Positions 1 to 8,712 of a DNA stretch of 64,000 bases are shown here, piece by piece. Below the pieces are notes generated by a model. It was not told the DNA's origin. It searched no databases and was given only the letters and a program-made list of their open reading frames with translations. The position numbers and the translations under genes are program-made. Each line of letters begins with the position of its first letter. Position 1 is the first letter of the stretch. The DNA is taken from assembly GCA_963674835.2 (NCBI GenBank), contig CAXXKC010000003.1, positions 1,178,001 through 1,242,000 of the forward strand. The letters are read 5' to 3'. This stretch comes from G963674835 sp963674835 (GTDB lineage Bacteria; Planctomycetota; Planctomycetia; Pirellulales; Thermoguttaceae).

Positions 1-2
1 AG

Positions 3-428
3 CCGATGGATTCGGGCGGGTCGAGTTCGTTCTGGTTTCACAGCCTGGGCTCGGCACCGCTTACGACGGAGATCGACGTGTTCGAGATCTGCGGCAAGAT
101 CAAGCGTTTCGAACGCAACTACCACATGACGCTGCACATCACGGAGTTGCCGCCGAAGAAGAACCATTGGCAGGTGCATCATACGTGGATCGCCCCTTGG
201 CGACTGGCCGACGATTACCACGTGTACGGAGTGGATTGGGGCAAGGACGAGATCCGCTTCTATGTGGACGGGGTGCTGATTCGCTCCGTGGAGAACACGC
301 GCTGGCATCAGCCGATGTTCCTGATTTTCGACAGCGAGACGATGCCTGAGTGGTTCGGAATGCCCGACGATAAGGACTTGCCTTCGACCTATAGCATTGA
401 GTATGTGAGGGCGTGGAAGAGGAAATAG
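3..428 (+). CDS. Glycoside hydrolase family 16 protein, C-terminal part (5' end outside window)
   Basis: The reading frame is open from the window edge, so only the C-terminal ~140 residues are visible. The segment TEIDVFE matches the GH16 active-site motif ExDxxE: the first Glu (codon at 69-71) would be the nucleophile and the last the acid/base. The following WHxYGVDW-like stretch (HVYGVDWGKDEIRFYVDG) and the C-terminal SIEYVRAWKRK are typical of beta-agarase/kappa-carrageenase-like GH16 enzymes, which hydrolyse beta-1,3/1,4 galactans or glucans outside the cytoplasm. The substrate cannot be read from this fragment. No dockerin, CBM or PEP-CTERM tail follows the catalytic domain. Confidence 0.85.
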   Translation, partial: PMDSGGSSSFWFHSLGSAPLTTEIDVFEICGKIKRFERNYHMTLHITELPPKKNHWQVHHTWIAPWRLADDYHVYGVDWGKDEIRFYVDGVLIRSVENTRWHQPMFLIFDSETMPEWFGMPDDKDLPSTYSIEYVRAWKRK

Positions 429-601
429 TGTGGGGGTGGTTGCCATGCCGGACCGATCGTTGCTGCGGACTTGTGCTTATTGATGCCGGCGCAGCCAATG
501 ATCGCGATTCATCCCGGATACCAGTCGAAACGGCTGGAATCCGGGGCCTCGGCTGCCGCTCGACGCGCATTGGCAATGCATCCCTCAATAAGGAGAGGCT
601 G

Positions 602-1165
602 ATGCCGGTTACCTACGAGCAAGCGTTGGAGCAGTTGCGTGCGTGGACGACCAATGCGTCGCTGCTGGGCCACGCCCGGGCCGTTGAGATCGTGATGCGA
701 GCCGCGGCTGCGAAATACGGCGAGGGGGCGAGCCCGGACGTGTGGGGCATGACCGGGCTGCTGCACGACGCCGACTACGACCAGTGGCCTGAGGAGCATC
801 CGCAGCGGATCGTCGACTGGCTGCGCGAGCAGGGCGAGGAGGAGATGGCGTACGCGGTATCGTTCCATCAGACGAAATGGGGGCTGCCGGCGAAGACGCA
901 GATGGACAAGTCGCTTCTGGCGTGTGACGAACTGGCCGGTTTCGTGATCGCCTGCTGTTTGGTGCGGCCGGAGGGGATTGCAACGCTGGAACCGAAGAGC
1001 GTGAAGAAGAAGCTGAAAGACAAGGCGTTTGCAGCCAAGGTGGATCGGGAGATCATCCGCAACAGCGTGGAGTTGCTGGGCGTGGATTTCGACGAGCACA
1101 TTCGGTTCGTGATCGATGCGCTGAAGCCCCATGCGGGCGAACTGGGGATCGCCGGTCGCGGATGA
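602..1165 (+). CDS. HD-superfamily metal-dependent hydrolase
   Basis: A 187-residue protein starting at an ATG preceded by AGGAGAGG; a longer in-frame extension upstream to 413 has no such site and is not used. LLHDADYD around residue 57 is the HD motif; upstream GHARAVEIVMR supplies a likely metal-binding His, and AVSFHQ a further His. This is the fold of small HDIG-type phosphohydrolases. The natural substrate is unknown; related proteins are usually annotated only as HD domain hydrolases. It stands alone between the GH16 gene and a convergent gene. Confidence 0.8.
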   Translation: MPVTYEQALEQLRAWTTNASLLGHARAVEIVMRAAAAKYGEGASPDVWGMTGLLHDADYDQWPEEHPQRIVDWLREQGEEEMAYAVSFHQTKWGLPAKTQMDKSLLACDELAGFVIACCLVRPEGIATLEPKSVKKKLKDKAFAAKVDREIIRNSVELLGVDFDEHIRFVIDALKPHAGELGIAGRG

Positions 1166-1204
1166 TCGAGCGGGCGAGGCAATCGAGCCGCGGCGTGGAG
1201 TCGT

Positions 1205-1711
1205 TCATCGCTTCGCTGGTGCGGCGGGCGGCGGCGTCTTTGGGAACTGGAGGGTCTTGACTGGTTTGCCGTTCTCTGTGAACGCAACGGCGGTGTACTT
1301 GCCCTTGGGGACGGAGACGATCAATGGGCAGGCGAAGGTGGCCGACTTGCTCGCCTTGGACGTGGTCGTGTATCGCAGTTCGACGACACCTTGGTTGATG
1401 CTCACGCCTTCGACCTTGTATTGCCAGTGGGCCGCTCCGCGCTTGATGACGGCCAGAACGATCTGCGACTGGAATGCCTTCTTGGGCAATCGGTGCGACT
1501 TGTCGTTCATTACGGCTGCGACACCGAAGACCTTTTTGAACTGCTTCTGGTCGAGGATGACGACGAAGGACTGGGCCGCGTCGGGCTCGAACGTGTTGGA
1601 GACGAAGTAGCCGGAGTAGGTATCGAACGGCAGCTTGGGCTTTTCGGCGGCCGGGGCCGGAGGGGCTTGCAGGGCGGCGACCAGTGACACGGTGAATAGG
1701 ATCGTGGACAT
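1205..1711 (-). CDS. Hypothetical secreted protein, possibly PrcB-like fold
   Basis: 168 residues with a short N-terminal hydrophobic signal (STILFTVSLVAALQAPPAPAAE) and a Pro/Ala-rich C-terminal tail. The middle is a beta-rich domain with alternating hydrophobic strands (SFVVILDQKQFKKVF, IVLAVIKRG, VVELRYTT, PLIVSVPKGKYTAVAF). This pattern loosely resembles the PrcB C-terminal protease-stability domain, but the match is by eye and weak. It is convergent to the HD hydrolase and has an acceptable GAGG site before the ATG. Exported and of unknown function. Confidence 0.6.
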   Translation of the reverse strand: MSTILFTVSLVAALQAPPAPAAEKPKLPFDTYSGYFVSNTFEPDAAQSFVVILDQKQFKKVFGVAAVMNDKSHRLPKKAFQSQIVLAVIKRGAAHWQYKVEGVSINQGVVELRYTTTSKASKSATFACPLIVSVPKGKYTAVAFTENGKPVKTLQFPKTPPPAAPAKR

Positions 1712-1796
1712 GGGAGTTGCACCTCGCTCTTAGCGGAAGTGGTGGTGTTTGGTGTTGATGAGTGAAGTCTAGCTTAGGGCTGTGATGGAGGGCCGC

Positions 1797-1841
1797 GTGC
1801 GCTCACGGTGCGGCCCCTCGCCCGCTTGCGGGAGAGGGGAG
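1797..1841. repeat. REP-like GC-rich hairpin repeat, copy 1
   Basis: The core 1814-1839 reads CCCCTCgCCCGC-TT-GCGGGaGAGGGG, a 12-bp inverted repeat with one mismatch. The same 45-bp block, including the flank gtgcNctcacNgtgcgg, recurs at 6112-6156. Both copies lie 10-17 bp beyond the stop codon of a minus-strand gene, so a terminator-like or mRNA 3'-end role is possible. Confidence 0.75.
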
Positions 1842-1850
1842 GTGGGGTTG

Positions 1851-2537
1851 TTACCAGATTCCGGGAATGAGGCGGTAGCGAACGCGGTGGGCGTAGTCGC
1901 TGTAGCCGGGTAGCTCGGTGCGGAGGGCTCTGTCCTCCATGATAGTGCGTGGTAGGAGGATCAGGGCTGTCGTGGCGGCCGGGATCAGGGCCCAATAGGA
2001 TCCGAGGACCAGGGGAATGCCGACGAACATGAGAATTGCGCTTGAGCACATCGGGTGCCGGACGATGGCATAGGGGCCGGTGTCGATTACCGTCTGACCG
2101 GAGTGGATGCGGACGGTGGGCTCGGCAAACTTGTTGACCCGCTCGACCCAGATGGTGATGACGAAGCCGACGATCAGGAGTACGTAGCCCAGGACCACGA
2201 TTCCGAGCGGGACGTGCGACCAGTGGAATCGGCCGCCATCGAGCGCGGCGACGGGGAAAATCGCCATGATTGCGGGGAGGAGAAGTGCGGTGAAGACTTT
2301 GTCCCACCGCTTGGTTCCTCGGTGGATTCTGCTGCGGGCGACAAAGATGTCGGGGTTGGTGCGCCAGAGATAGACGGCGGCCAGGACCATCAGGACGAAG
2401 AAGACCAGGAAGAAGAGCCAACCATTCGCCCACGCTATGCGGCCGGCCGGAAGGAACAGGGCGAGAAGAAGAAAGGCGAATGTGATAAGGAACGAAACCA
2501 CGGTCCGAAAGATCAAGTCCCGCGGCTGGTCTGGCAT
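1851..2537 (-). CDS. Isoprenylcysteine carboxyl methyltransferase (ICMT)-family membrane protein
   Basis: 228 residues with about five hydrophobic segments. The C-terminal half carries the family signature: GPYAIVRHPMC, then ED (MEDRALRTELPGYSDYAHRV) and RLIPGIW, which form the S-adenosylmethionine and substrate site of ICMT/phospholipid-methyltransferase-like integral membrane enzymes. Bacterial members methylate unknown small lipids or thiols. A GAGGAT site precedes the ATG. The short membrane gene at 2601-2855 lies just upstream on the same strand. A second ICMT-like gene lies at 3720-4253 on the opposite strand. Confidence 0.85.
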   Translation of the reverse strand: MPDQPRDLIFRTVVSFLITFAFLLLALFLPAGRIAWANGWLFFLVFFVLMVLAAVYLWRTNPDIFVARSRIHRGTKRWDKVFTALLLPAIMAIFPVAALDGGRFHWSHVPLGIVVLGYVLLIVGFVITIWVERVNKFAEPTVRIHSGQTVIDTGPYAIVRHPMCSSAILMFVGIPLVLGSYWALIPAATTALILLPRTIMEDRALRTELPGYSDYAHRVRYRLIPGIW

Positions 2538-2600
2538 GTGGTCGATCCTCGTCGCTCGAGTTGCACGCTGGTAGTCCGTGGAGGCCTTCGTGGCCGCACT

Positions 2601-2855
2601 TCATTGCTGCGTATGGGTTTCGTCGACGGAGTGTCGCTCTTCCTGGCTTCTGAAGTAGACGCTGACAAAGTGCATCACGACGAGAAACGGGAGCATGGCC
2701 AGTGAGGCGAGTATGGCTAGTCCCGCTGCCCCGAGCAAAACCGTGGGAACCGTTCCTGTGTCGTCCGAGACCGCTAAGGAGAGCAGGAGCGAGCAGCCGG
2801 TGGTCAGCCAGAGCAAGGTGGCCAGCTTGTACTGGAAGGGCTTCGGGCTCGCCAT
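2601..2855 (-). CDS. Small two-span membrane protein of planctomycete type
   Basis: 84 residues. The start, PKPFQYKLATLLWLTTG, resembles the planctomycete (Q)FSLRTLLLL-type N-terminal segment that precedes a first membrane helix. A second helix covers about residues 37-65. No catalytic motif is visible. It ends 63 bp before the ICMT-like gene on the same strand, so the two may be cotranscribed. Function unknown. Confidence 0.6.
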   Translation of the reverse strand: MASPKPFQYKLATLLWLTTGCSLLLSLAVSDDTGTVPTVLLGAAGLAILASLAMLPFLVVMHFVSVYFRSQEERHSVDETHTQQ

Positions 2856-3167
2856 GATTGTCGACTCTCGGCGAACTGCGGATGTTCGGCGGCCGTGCGT
2901 TAGGGCTGGGGTATCATAGGTCTATTGCTGCGTGGTGCCCAGGCTGTGCGCGGTGAGGAGCGGTTTGCCGGCTCGGGTAGCCGATCGTGGGTCGACGGCC
3001 GCGGCGGGAGATTACTTGGTTGCATGAAGCTCATTTGTGGGGTTTGTCTGGGGGCAGGCGGAGGGGATTGGTGGGCTGGATTGAAGTATCGCACCCGATT
3101 GGGGTAGGATGGTGTCAACCTGCAGATTGATCCACCTGGACGGTGGCTGATAAACGAGTTGATTGCC
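2856..3167. other. Intergenic region between divergent genes; no feature recognised
   Basis: 312 bp between the start of the small membrane protein and the start of the GrpB-family gene. Overlapping open frames are present but none resembles a protein, and no clear promoter or hairpin stands out. Confidence 0.4.
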
Positions 3168-3704
3168 ATGACGAATCCGAGCGAGAGAACCATCGGGCCG
3201 TACGAAACGCGGCCTGCGGTGTGCCGCGAGTACGATCCACGTGCGGCGGCGGTTGCACGGCTGGTGGCGGCGATGATCCGCGATCATTCGCCTGGGGTCG
3301 AGGTCGAGCACGTCGGCAGCACGGCGGTGCCTGGCTGCGCGGGCAAGGGAGTGGTGGACTTGATGATCGCCGTGGCCGGGGACGAGATGGAGGTGGTGAA
3401 GGACGTGCTGGAGCGGCTCGGCTTTCAGAGACAGAGCGGCCGTGAGCCGTTTCCCGAGGATCGGCCGATGCGGGTGGGATCGATCGAGTATGAGGGCGAG
3501 ACGTTTTTGCTGCACGTGCACGTCATTCCGGCAAGCTCGCCGGAGGTGGACGAGCTTCGGTTCTTTCGGACGTGTCTGAGGGCCGATTCGGAACTGCTGA
3601 AGGCGTACGTGGCGAAGAAGAAGGCGATCCTCGCGGGCGGCGTGACGGACGGTTTGGAATATTGCCGCGAGAAGGGGAAGTTCATCAAGGAGGTGTTGGG
3701 GTAG
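3168..3704 (+). CDS. GrpB/UPF0157 family nucleotidyltransferase-like protein
   Basis: 178 residues from the ATG at 3168; an in-frame TTG at 3159 is an alternative start. The signature VEHVGSTAVPGCAGKGVVDLMIAV is the GrpB/UPF0157 core, a nucleotidyltransferase-like fold in which GS and D/E residues would bind metal and nucleotide. FLLHVHVIP and LRADSELLKAYVAKKKAI are the typical later blocks. The family is sometimes found fused to dephospho-CoA kinase, but its biochemical role is not settled. It is followed after 15 bp by another gene on the same strand. Confidence 0.85.
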   Translation: MTNPSERTIGPYETRPAVCREYDPRAAAVARLVAAMIRDHSPGVEVEHVGSTAVPGCAGKGVVDLMIAVAGDEMEVVKDVLERLGFQRQSGREPFPEDRPMRVGSIEYEGETFLLHVHVIPASSPEVDELRFFRTCLRADSELLKAYVAKKKAILAGGVTDGLEYCREKGKFIKEVLG

Positions 3705-3719
3705 CCGGATGCAGGGTTT

Positions 3720-4253
3720 GTGCCCGCGGTTCAGGCAACGAGGACTGATGCCGTGCCTTCGAGTCGTTTGAGCGTTTGGGGCGTCGGCCCGTGGATTGTG
3801 TCGACGGCGGGCGGGTACGCGTGCGTCGCGGGGATTGCCACGTACGTTTGGCCGCAGGTCTGCCTGATCCGGTCCGTGCCACAAATGGTATTCGTGGCGG
3901 CCGGCGGGATTCTGCTTCTTGTCGGCGTGCCGCTGCTGGTAATCGCGGGCCGGGCTGCCACGCTGGCCTATGGCCGGGACGCGCTGGCGACTACGGGCAT
4001 CTTCGGGGTGACGCGGAACCCGATCTACGCGGCATGGATCGTGTTCATCATTCCCGGGTTGGTTCTGCTGTCGTCGTCGTGGCCGCTGCTGCTGACGCCG
4101 ATTGTGGCTTACGTAGTGTTCAAGATGCTGATCGGACGGGAGAGCCGCTATCTGGAGGAGCGGTTTGGGGAGGAGTATCGGGCGTATCGGGCGAAGGTGA
4201 ACGAGTTGGTTCCGATGCCCAGGTTTCGGCAGAAATCGTGTGAGAGGACATGA
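3720..4253 (+). CDS. ICMT/phospholipid methyltransferase-like membrane protein
   Basis: About 177 residues with four hydrophobic segments. GIFGVTRNPIYAAW corresponds to the GPYxxVRHPxY motif of the ICMT-like family, and ESRYLEERFGEEYRAYRAKVNELVPMP to its C-terminal substrate/SAM region. The frame opens at GTG 3720; a second GTG at 3753 is possible, and neither has a strong ribosome site. The stop overlaps the next ATG by 4 bp (ATGA at 4250-4253), which indicates translational coupling with the metallophosphoesterase. Confidence 0.75.
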   Translation: MPAVQATRTDAVPSSRLSVWGVGPWIVSTAGGYACVAGIATYVWPQVCLIRSVPQMVFVAAGGILLLVGVPLLVIAGRAATLAYGRDALATTGIFGVTRNPIYAAWIVFIIPGLVLLSSSWPLLLTPIVAYVVFKMLIGRESRYLEERFGEEYRAYRAKVNELVPMPRFRQKSCERT

Positions 4254-5065
4254 TGCGTCTTGCTTGGCTGACGGATATCCATTTGAACTTCGTGGGCACG
4301 GCTGCCCGGCGCGCCCTGATGGAGAAGGTGGAGCGGGTTTGCGACGCGGTCGTGATCAGCGGCGACATCGCGGAGAGCCACGATGTTGAAGGCTACTTGA
4401 CTGAGATGGAAGAGATTGTCCAGAAGCCGATCTACTTCGTGCTAGGGAACCATGACTTTTACCGAGGGTCGGTCGCGGAAACGCGAGAACGAGTGGGGTG
4501 GCTGGCGGAGCGGTCCGATCGTTTGGTGTACCTTACACGGGAGGGCGTGGTCGAAGTGACGCCGAACACGGCGCTGGTCGGGCATGACGGATGGGCGGAT
4601 GGGCGTCTGGGGAATTTCGAGCGATCGGAGATCGTGCTGAACGACTTCCTGCTTGTCGACGAGCTTGCGCGGCACTACCACCTAGGATTGCTGGACAAAC
4701 GTGGGTTGCGGCGGGCACTGGAGGATCTGGCGGAGACGGCGGCGGGGCATTTTGCCCGGGTGTTGCCGGAGGCGGCGAGTCGGTATGGCGAGGTGATTGC
4801 AGTGATCCACGCGCCGCCGTTTCGCGAGGCGGCCTGGCACGAAGGTCAGACGTCGGACGACGATTGGCTGCCGCACATGAGCTGCAAGGTGGTGGGCGAC
4901 GTAATGCTGGACGTGATGCGATCTCACCCCAATTGCAGCTTGCTGGTTCTGTGTGGTCACACGCACGGGAGGGGCGAGGTCTCTGTCCTGGAAAACCTGC
5001 GCGTGTTGACAGGGGGCGCGGAGTACGGAAGGCCGGAGATTCAGAAGGTTTTGGACGTCGGTTGA
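4250..5065 (+). CDS. Calcineurin-like metallophosphoesterase
   Basis: 271 residues carrying the full metallophosphoesterase motif set in order: DIHL (residues 9-12), GDI (around 37), GNHDF (around 66), HAPPF (mid-protein) and CGHTHGRG near the C terminus, all of which bind the dinuclear metal centre. The likely reaction is hydrolysis of a phosphomonoester or phosphodiester; the substrate is unknown. Two ATGs (4250 and 4253) follow GAGAGGAC. The overlap with the upstream ICMT-like gene suggests a three-gene operon with GrpB. Confidence 0.88.
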   Translation: MMRLAWLTDIHLNFVGTAARRALMEKVERVCDAVVISGDIAESHDVEGYLTEMEEIVQKPIYFVLGNHDFYRGSVAETRERVGWLAERSDRLVYLTREGVVEVTPNTALVGHDGWADGRLGNFERSEIVLNDFLLVDELARHYHLGLLDKRGLRRALEDLAETAAGHFARVLPEAASRYGEVIAVIHAPPFREAAWHEGQTSDDDWLPHMSCKVVGDVMLDVMRSHPNCSLLVLCGHTHGRGEVSVLENLRVLTGGAEYGRPEIQKVLDVG

Positions 5066-5182
5066 TGCGGGGCGGGCGGGGGCTGGTCGGGTCGGCGCAG
5101 GTTCTCGGCGGTGATGCGGGGAACGAGACGGTGACGGCGGGAGTTGGGGTTTGGGGGGAGGTAGGGTTGGTTCTTGGTTAGG

Positions 5183-5204
5183 GCACAGCCGGGGGCGGCT
5201 GTGC
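5183..5204. terminator. Hairpin between convergent genes
   Basis: GCACAGCC-GGGGGC-GGCTGTGC forms a perfect 8-bp stem with a 6-nt loop. It lies between the metallophosphoesterase stop (5065) and the convergent GNAT stop (5250). There is no T-tract, so it could be a dispersed REP-type hairpin rather than an intrinsic terminator. Confidence 0.45.
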
Positions 5205-5249
5205 TACATGACGTGTGGAGGTGTTGGGGGTGTTGTGGTGAAGCATAAC

Positions 5250-5792
5250 CTACGGGTGAGCGTGGGGTGGTGCCTGTTTTAGGTCGCACATCATGTCGAT
5301 TTCGCGGGCCTGCGTGTCGGACATGTACTGGAAGCCGCACTTCTTGTAGACGTGCCTCGCCCGGACGTTGGCGGCAGCGACGGGGAGCCACATCTGCTCG
5401 AACCTGAGTTCGCAGGCTACCTGGATGGAGCTTCGGACCAGCTCCGTACCGATTCCCACGTCTTGATAGGTGGGGCGAACGACGACGAGGATTTCGCACT
5501 TCTTGTCGTTGGCGGGGAAGAGGACGATGTGGCCTTCGATTTCGTGTGCGGACGACGTGGCGATGATGCCGATTCCCGTGCGGATTATGTGCTCGACCCA
5601 TTTCACGCACTCGCTGTCCCTGAGCGGCGGCAGCCCCTGGATCGAGCCTCGGGGCTGGTAGGCGAGGTACATGTCGACGAGCGGCTGGTGGTGTTGTTCT
5701 CGAACCAGATCGAGGCAGAGGGATTGCCCGGCTTTGGTCTGGAACTGCCTGGGGAGGCTACGGATGGAAAGTGGATTTTCCGGGGGCTTCAT
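5250..5792 (-). CDS. GNAT-family N-acetyltransferase
   Basis: 180 residues. VVVRPTYQDVGIGTELVRSSI is the acetyl-CoA-binding motif A (V-x-P-x-Y-Q-x-x-G-I/V-G), and NVRARHVYKKCGFQYM is the usual motif B segment. The N-terminal half supplies the acceptor side. GNAT enzymes transfer an acyl group from acyl-CoA to an amine; the acceptor is not predictable. CGGAG lies 7 bp before the ATG. No linked operon partner. Confidence 0.85.
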   Translation of the reverse strand: MKPPENPLSIRSLPRQFQTKAGQSLCLDLVREQHHQPLVDMYLAYQPRGSIQGLPPLRDSECVKWVEHIIRTGIGIIATSSAHEIEGHIVLFPANDKKCEILVVVRPTYQDVGIGTELVRSSIQVACELRFEQMWLPVAAANVRARHVYKKCGFQYMSDTQAREIDMMCDLKQAPPHAHP

Positions 5793-6111
5793 ATGAGAGC
5801 TCCGAGAAGCAGGAAACCTCCGGCAGCCAACTGTGTCCTAAGGCAATGAGAATGTGTGAACTCGACGATCCGTCTGGGCACGAGGTGACCCTCCCAAACA
5901 TCCATGAATCAGACCAGGTGTAGCGCGATGGCAGGCTTCGCCGGGAAAGTCACATTGTCGGTACACTGGAAAGGCAATTGTGGCGATATGCGGTCGTTTT
6001 GTCAAAGGAGAAAGGGGCGGCGGGTGGTTGCGGGGCGGAGAAGGTGGACTTCTCCGGTGGATGTGAGCGAGTCGATGTTGGGCGGGAGTGAAGGTGTGAA
6101 AGAGGTGGAAT
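5793..6111. other. Gene-free stretch upstream of the GNAT gene
   Basis: About 320 bp with no convincing coding frame. It ends in the REP-like hairpin at 6112-6156. It must contain the promoter of the GNAT gene, but no clear -35/-10 pair was found. Confidence 0.4.
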
Positions 6112-6156
6112 GTGCCCTCACCGTGCGGCCCCTCTCCCGCTTGCGGGAGAGGGGCG
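6112..6156. repeat. REP-like GC-rich hairpin repeat, copy 2
   Basis: The core 6129-6154 is a perfect 12-bp inverted repeat, CCCCTCTCCCGC-TT-GCGGGAGAGGGG. It matches the block at 1797-1841 and again lies directly beyond the stop codon of a minus-strand gene, here the GH36-type enzyme ending at 6173. Confidence 0.8.
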
Positions 6157-6172
6157 GAGGTGGTGAATTGCG

Positions 6173-8353
6173 TTAGGTTCCTGGGTTTGCCGTGCGATCG
6201 ACGGAGTAGAAGATGAGTCGGGAATCGCGGCGATTGGGGATGAGGATGTCGAACCCTTCGTCGCGGATTTGCTGGCCGGAGACAGTCCAGGTCTTGCCAG
6301 AATCGTAGTCTTCGAACTTCCAGCGTTTGGCGGGGTCGATCGTGAGGAGATCGAAGGTCATGGCGCGAATGTCGCTTTGGGCGCGGCGGAGAGCGACCAT
6401 CATCCCCTCTTGCTGCTCGGGGAGATAGAGATGGTACGCGCTCCATGCGGCCGGGCTGCGCTGTTGATCGGTCAATGGATAGTAGTCGCCGAGGAAGTAC
6501 TTCTTGCAGCGTTGTGCCTGGACGATGTTCGCCTTGATCTGGAGCCACTCGGGTTCCGTCTTGGCGACGAGTGCGTTTTCCATGCCGGGGCTCAGGGCGC
6601 AGCGCGATTCGTACTTGTCGAAGATCGACCAGCCGCGAATCATGCTTCCCTGGAAGGGGAGCCAATGGAGGATTCCGAAGCTGTGATCCTGGGTCGACTC
6701 GGCGGTCGCCTCGGGGAAACAGTTGTAGTCGCTGCGCCAGAGAGGCTGGCCTCGCGAGATGGACTCGAGGTCGATTCGCCGGCCGCCGCTGGCACAGTTG
6801 AGGATGGCCAGATGCGGGAACTGTTTGCGGAGGGCATCCCAGAAGGCGAAATGGCCCTCGATGAAGCGCATTTCGTTCATACCCCAGCGGTTCGGCTCGG
6901 CGGCCGTTTCGAGATAGGGATTCGGCTCGATGTTGAAGTCTTCCTCGTACCAGTCGACGTTGTAGTCCTTGATGAGACCGGAGACGACGTCGATCGCCCA
7001 TTTCAGGGCTTCGGGCTTGCCGAGATCGAGCAGGAGCGTCTGCCCGTTGCGGATCTTGCCGTCGGCATTTCCGGTGAGGAAATACTCGGGGTGTTCGAGG
7101 GTGATCGGCCGGCCGTGAATGGCACGGCATGGTTCGACCCAAACGAGGAACTTCATCCCGGCGGCGTGTGCTGCATCGCTGACCGGCTTGAGCGTTCCAT
7201 TGTGCCAGTTGGGATTGGGCCGCCAATCGCCGGCCATAATTCCCCAGTCGCCCTCGAACACGGTGTAGGACGGGACGGTGCCGGTGCCGTACCAACCGGC
7301 GTCGAACCAGTAGACATCGAGCGGGAGCTGGTACTTCTTGATCTGGTCGATGATTTGAAGGTGCTCTTTCGACGGGATGCCACCCCAGACGACGCCGGAG
7401 ATGGGCGACTCGACTAGTTTGCCTTCGATGCGCGGCGAGAAGTGTTCGCGGATCAGTCGGCGGAACATGTTCTGGCCGTGCAGCACGTGGCCTTGCCAGT
7501 AGAGGGCGAGATTGAGCGTCGATCGCACCGTCTCACCGGGGTGGAGAATGGAATCGAAGTTCTCGACTCCGGCGAGGATCGTCGACTTTCCTCCGCCTTG
7601 ATGGTCGAAATAGGCGCGCCAGGCACCGCTCCAGCCAAGCCCAGCGATCAGGCCATCGCCGCCGGTCTGGTAGTTGAAGAACGGCAGCCATATGGCACTG
7701 GAACGCTTGTCTGTTGGGAGGAGATACGCGGCTGCCTGGGCCCACTGGGCATTTGAGGGAGTGTCCATGGCGATGCGACGGCGTTTGTCCCACATCGAGT
7801 TGTGCATGATCTCGCTGCGGAACTGGAAATCGTCCTCGTGACCGGGCGAGCCGATCGAACGATGCAGAACGGGCATCGCACCGTCGGGCGCATTCCAATA
7901 GGTGTCGATGCCCCAGAAATCGTGCACTTTGGCCGAGTCGGTCTTTCCGTCGTTGCGGACGTGAACAACCCACTGGAAGGCAGGGAGGTTGCGGAATTCG
8001 GTGAGAACGAACTCGCAGGCGAGGGAGGTCTGGTCGTCTTTCCAAGTCAAGGTGTGCGTGCGGGTGTGGTCCTTCTGCCAATCGCCGGACTGGATGTGCG
8101 CCGTTTCGATCTTGACCCACTGCCGACTGCTTCGGTCGCCGCAGGAGAAGGAGAAAGGCAAGTCGGCAACGTAGCGTGCCGAATCGGCCTGGCCTTGCTT
8201 GAGAAGGAAGTTCTTCCACTGGGCAACAAAGGCCATTTCGGCAGCCGTCGGTTTGGACGAGTAGGGCTCGACCACGGGCTCTGCGGCGCGAGTCGCCGCG
8301 GCGTAAATCGACAGCGTGAGGAAGAAGGAAAGGACAGCAGCCAAACGTTTCAT
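6173..8353 (-). CDS. Secreted GH36-type alpha-galactosidase-like glycosidase
   Basis: 726 residues with a Sec signal (KRLAAVLSFFLTLSIYAAATRAAEP). The N-terminal ~300 residues form a beta-sandwich, followed by the TIM barrel. LDVYWFDAGWYG and FLVWVEPCRA are barrel strands typical of GH36 (clan GH-D). VDWYEEDFN corresponds to the KWDMN nucleophile strand, CASGGRRID to the CSSGGxRxD motif, and PLWRSDYN to the acid/base Asp loop. The substrate is probably an alpha-galactoside, though the variant nucleophile strand (EEDFN) leaves this open. GGAGAAG precedes the ATG by 6 bp. It stands alone and is probably exported for polysaccharide breakdown. Confidence 0.82.
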   Translation of the reverse strand: MKRLAAVLSFFLTLSIYAAATRAAEPVVEPYSSKPTAAEMAFVAQWKNFLLKQGQADSARYVADLPFSFSCGDRSSRQWVKIETAHIQSGDWQKDHTRTHTLTWKDDQTSLACEFVLTEFRNLPAFQWVVHVRNDGKTDSAKVHDFWGIDTYWNAPDGAMPVLHRSIGSPGHEDDFQFRSEIMHNSMWDKRRRIAMDTPSNAQWAQAAAYLLPTDKRSSAIWLPFFNYQTGGDGLIAGLGWSGAWRAYFDHQGGGKSTILAGVENFDSILHPGETVRSTLNLALYWQGHVLHGQNMFRRLIREHFSPRIEGKLVESPISGVVWGGIPSKEHLQIIDQIKKYQLPLDVYWFDAGWYGTGTVPSYTVFEGDWGIMAGDWRPNPNWHNGTLKPVSDAAHAAGMKFLVWVEPCRAIHGRPITLEHPEYFLTGNADGKIRNGQTLLLDLGKPEALKWAIDVVSGLIKDYNVDWYEEDFNIEPNPYLETAAEPNRWGMNEMRFIEGHFAFWDALRKQFPHLAILNCASGGRRIDLESISRGQPLWRSDYNCFPEATAESTQDHSFGILHWLPFQGSMIRGWSIFDKYESRCALSPGMENALVAKTEPEWLQIKANIVQAQRCKKYFLGDYYPLTDQQRSPAAWSAYHLYLPEQQEGMMVALRRAQSDIRAMTFDLLTIDPAKRWKFEDYDSGKTWTVSGQQIRDEGFDILIPNRRDSRLIFYSVDRTANPGT

Positions 8354-8712
8354 GCGAACTTCTCCGTTGTGCTCAGATTTGGCCGTCTCTTGGTGGGAAT
8401 GCGGGGTGGCTCAAGGAGGGAACACGTCGCGGCCATTGCCGTTATCGTAATCGGCCGGCATGGCGTAGTACAGTCACCGCCGGGTGTAGACACAGGGGAG
8501 GTGGTTGGCATGGTGGGGGTATGGCAGGTCGCAGGGGCAGCAGGCTGGTGGGCTCACGAAAAGGCTACGAATACCGGGCTCCCGTTGGTCGCCCTGGTGT
8601 CACTACCCATGCGACGGTCAATGACTCGGCAATCGTGAAACCCTTGCGCGAGCGGCTGGCTGGGTGTAGGGCAGGTGCTACTTTTCTCTTCCTTGCTATC
8701 ACGGACGAGCGA
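8354..8712. other. Gene-free stretch between two minus-strand genes
   Basis: About 360 bp upstream of the GH36-type gene and downstream of the kinase gene. No convincing coding frame, RNA or repeat was recognised. Confidence 0.4.

Noticed and set aside
5838..7295. 485-codon minus-strand frame overlapping the GH36-type gene
   Set aside because: Arg/Pro-rich translation without motif, in another frame of a clearly coding gene; a GC-driven shadow.
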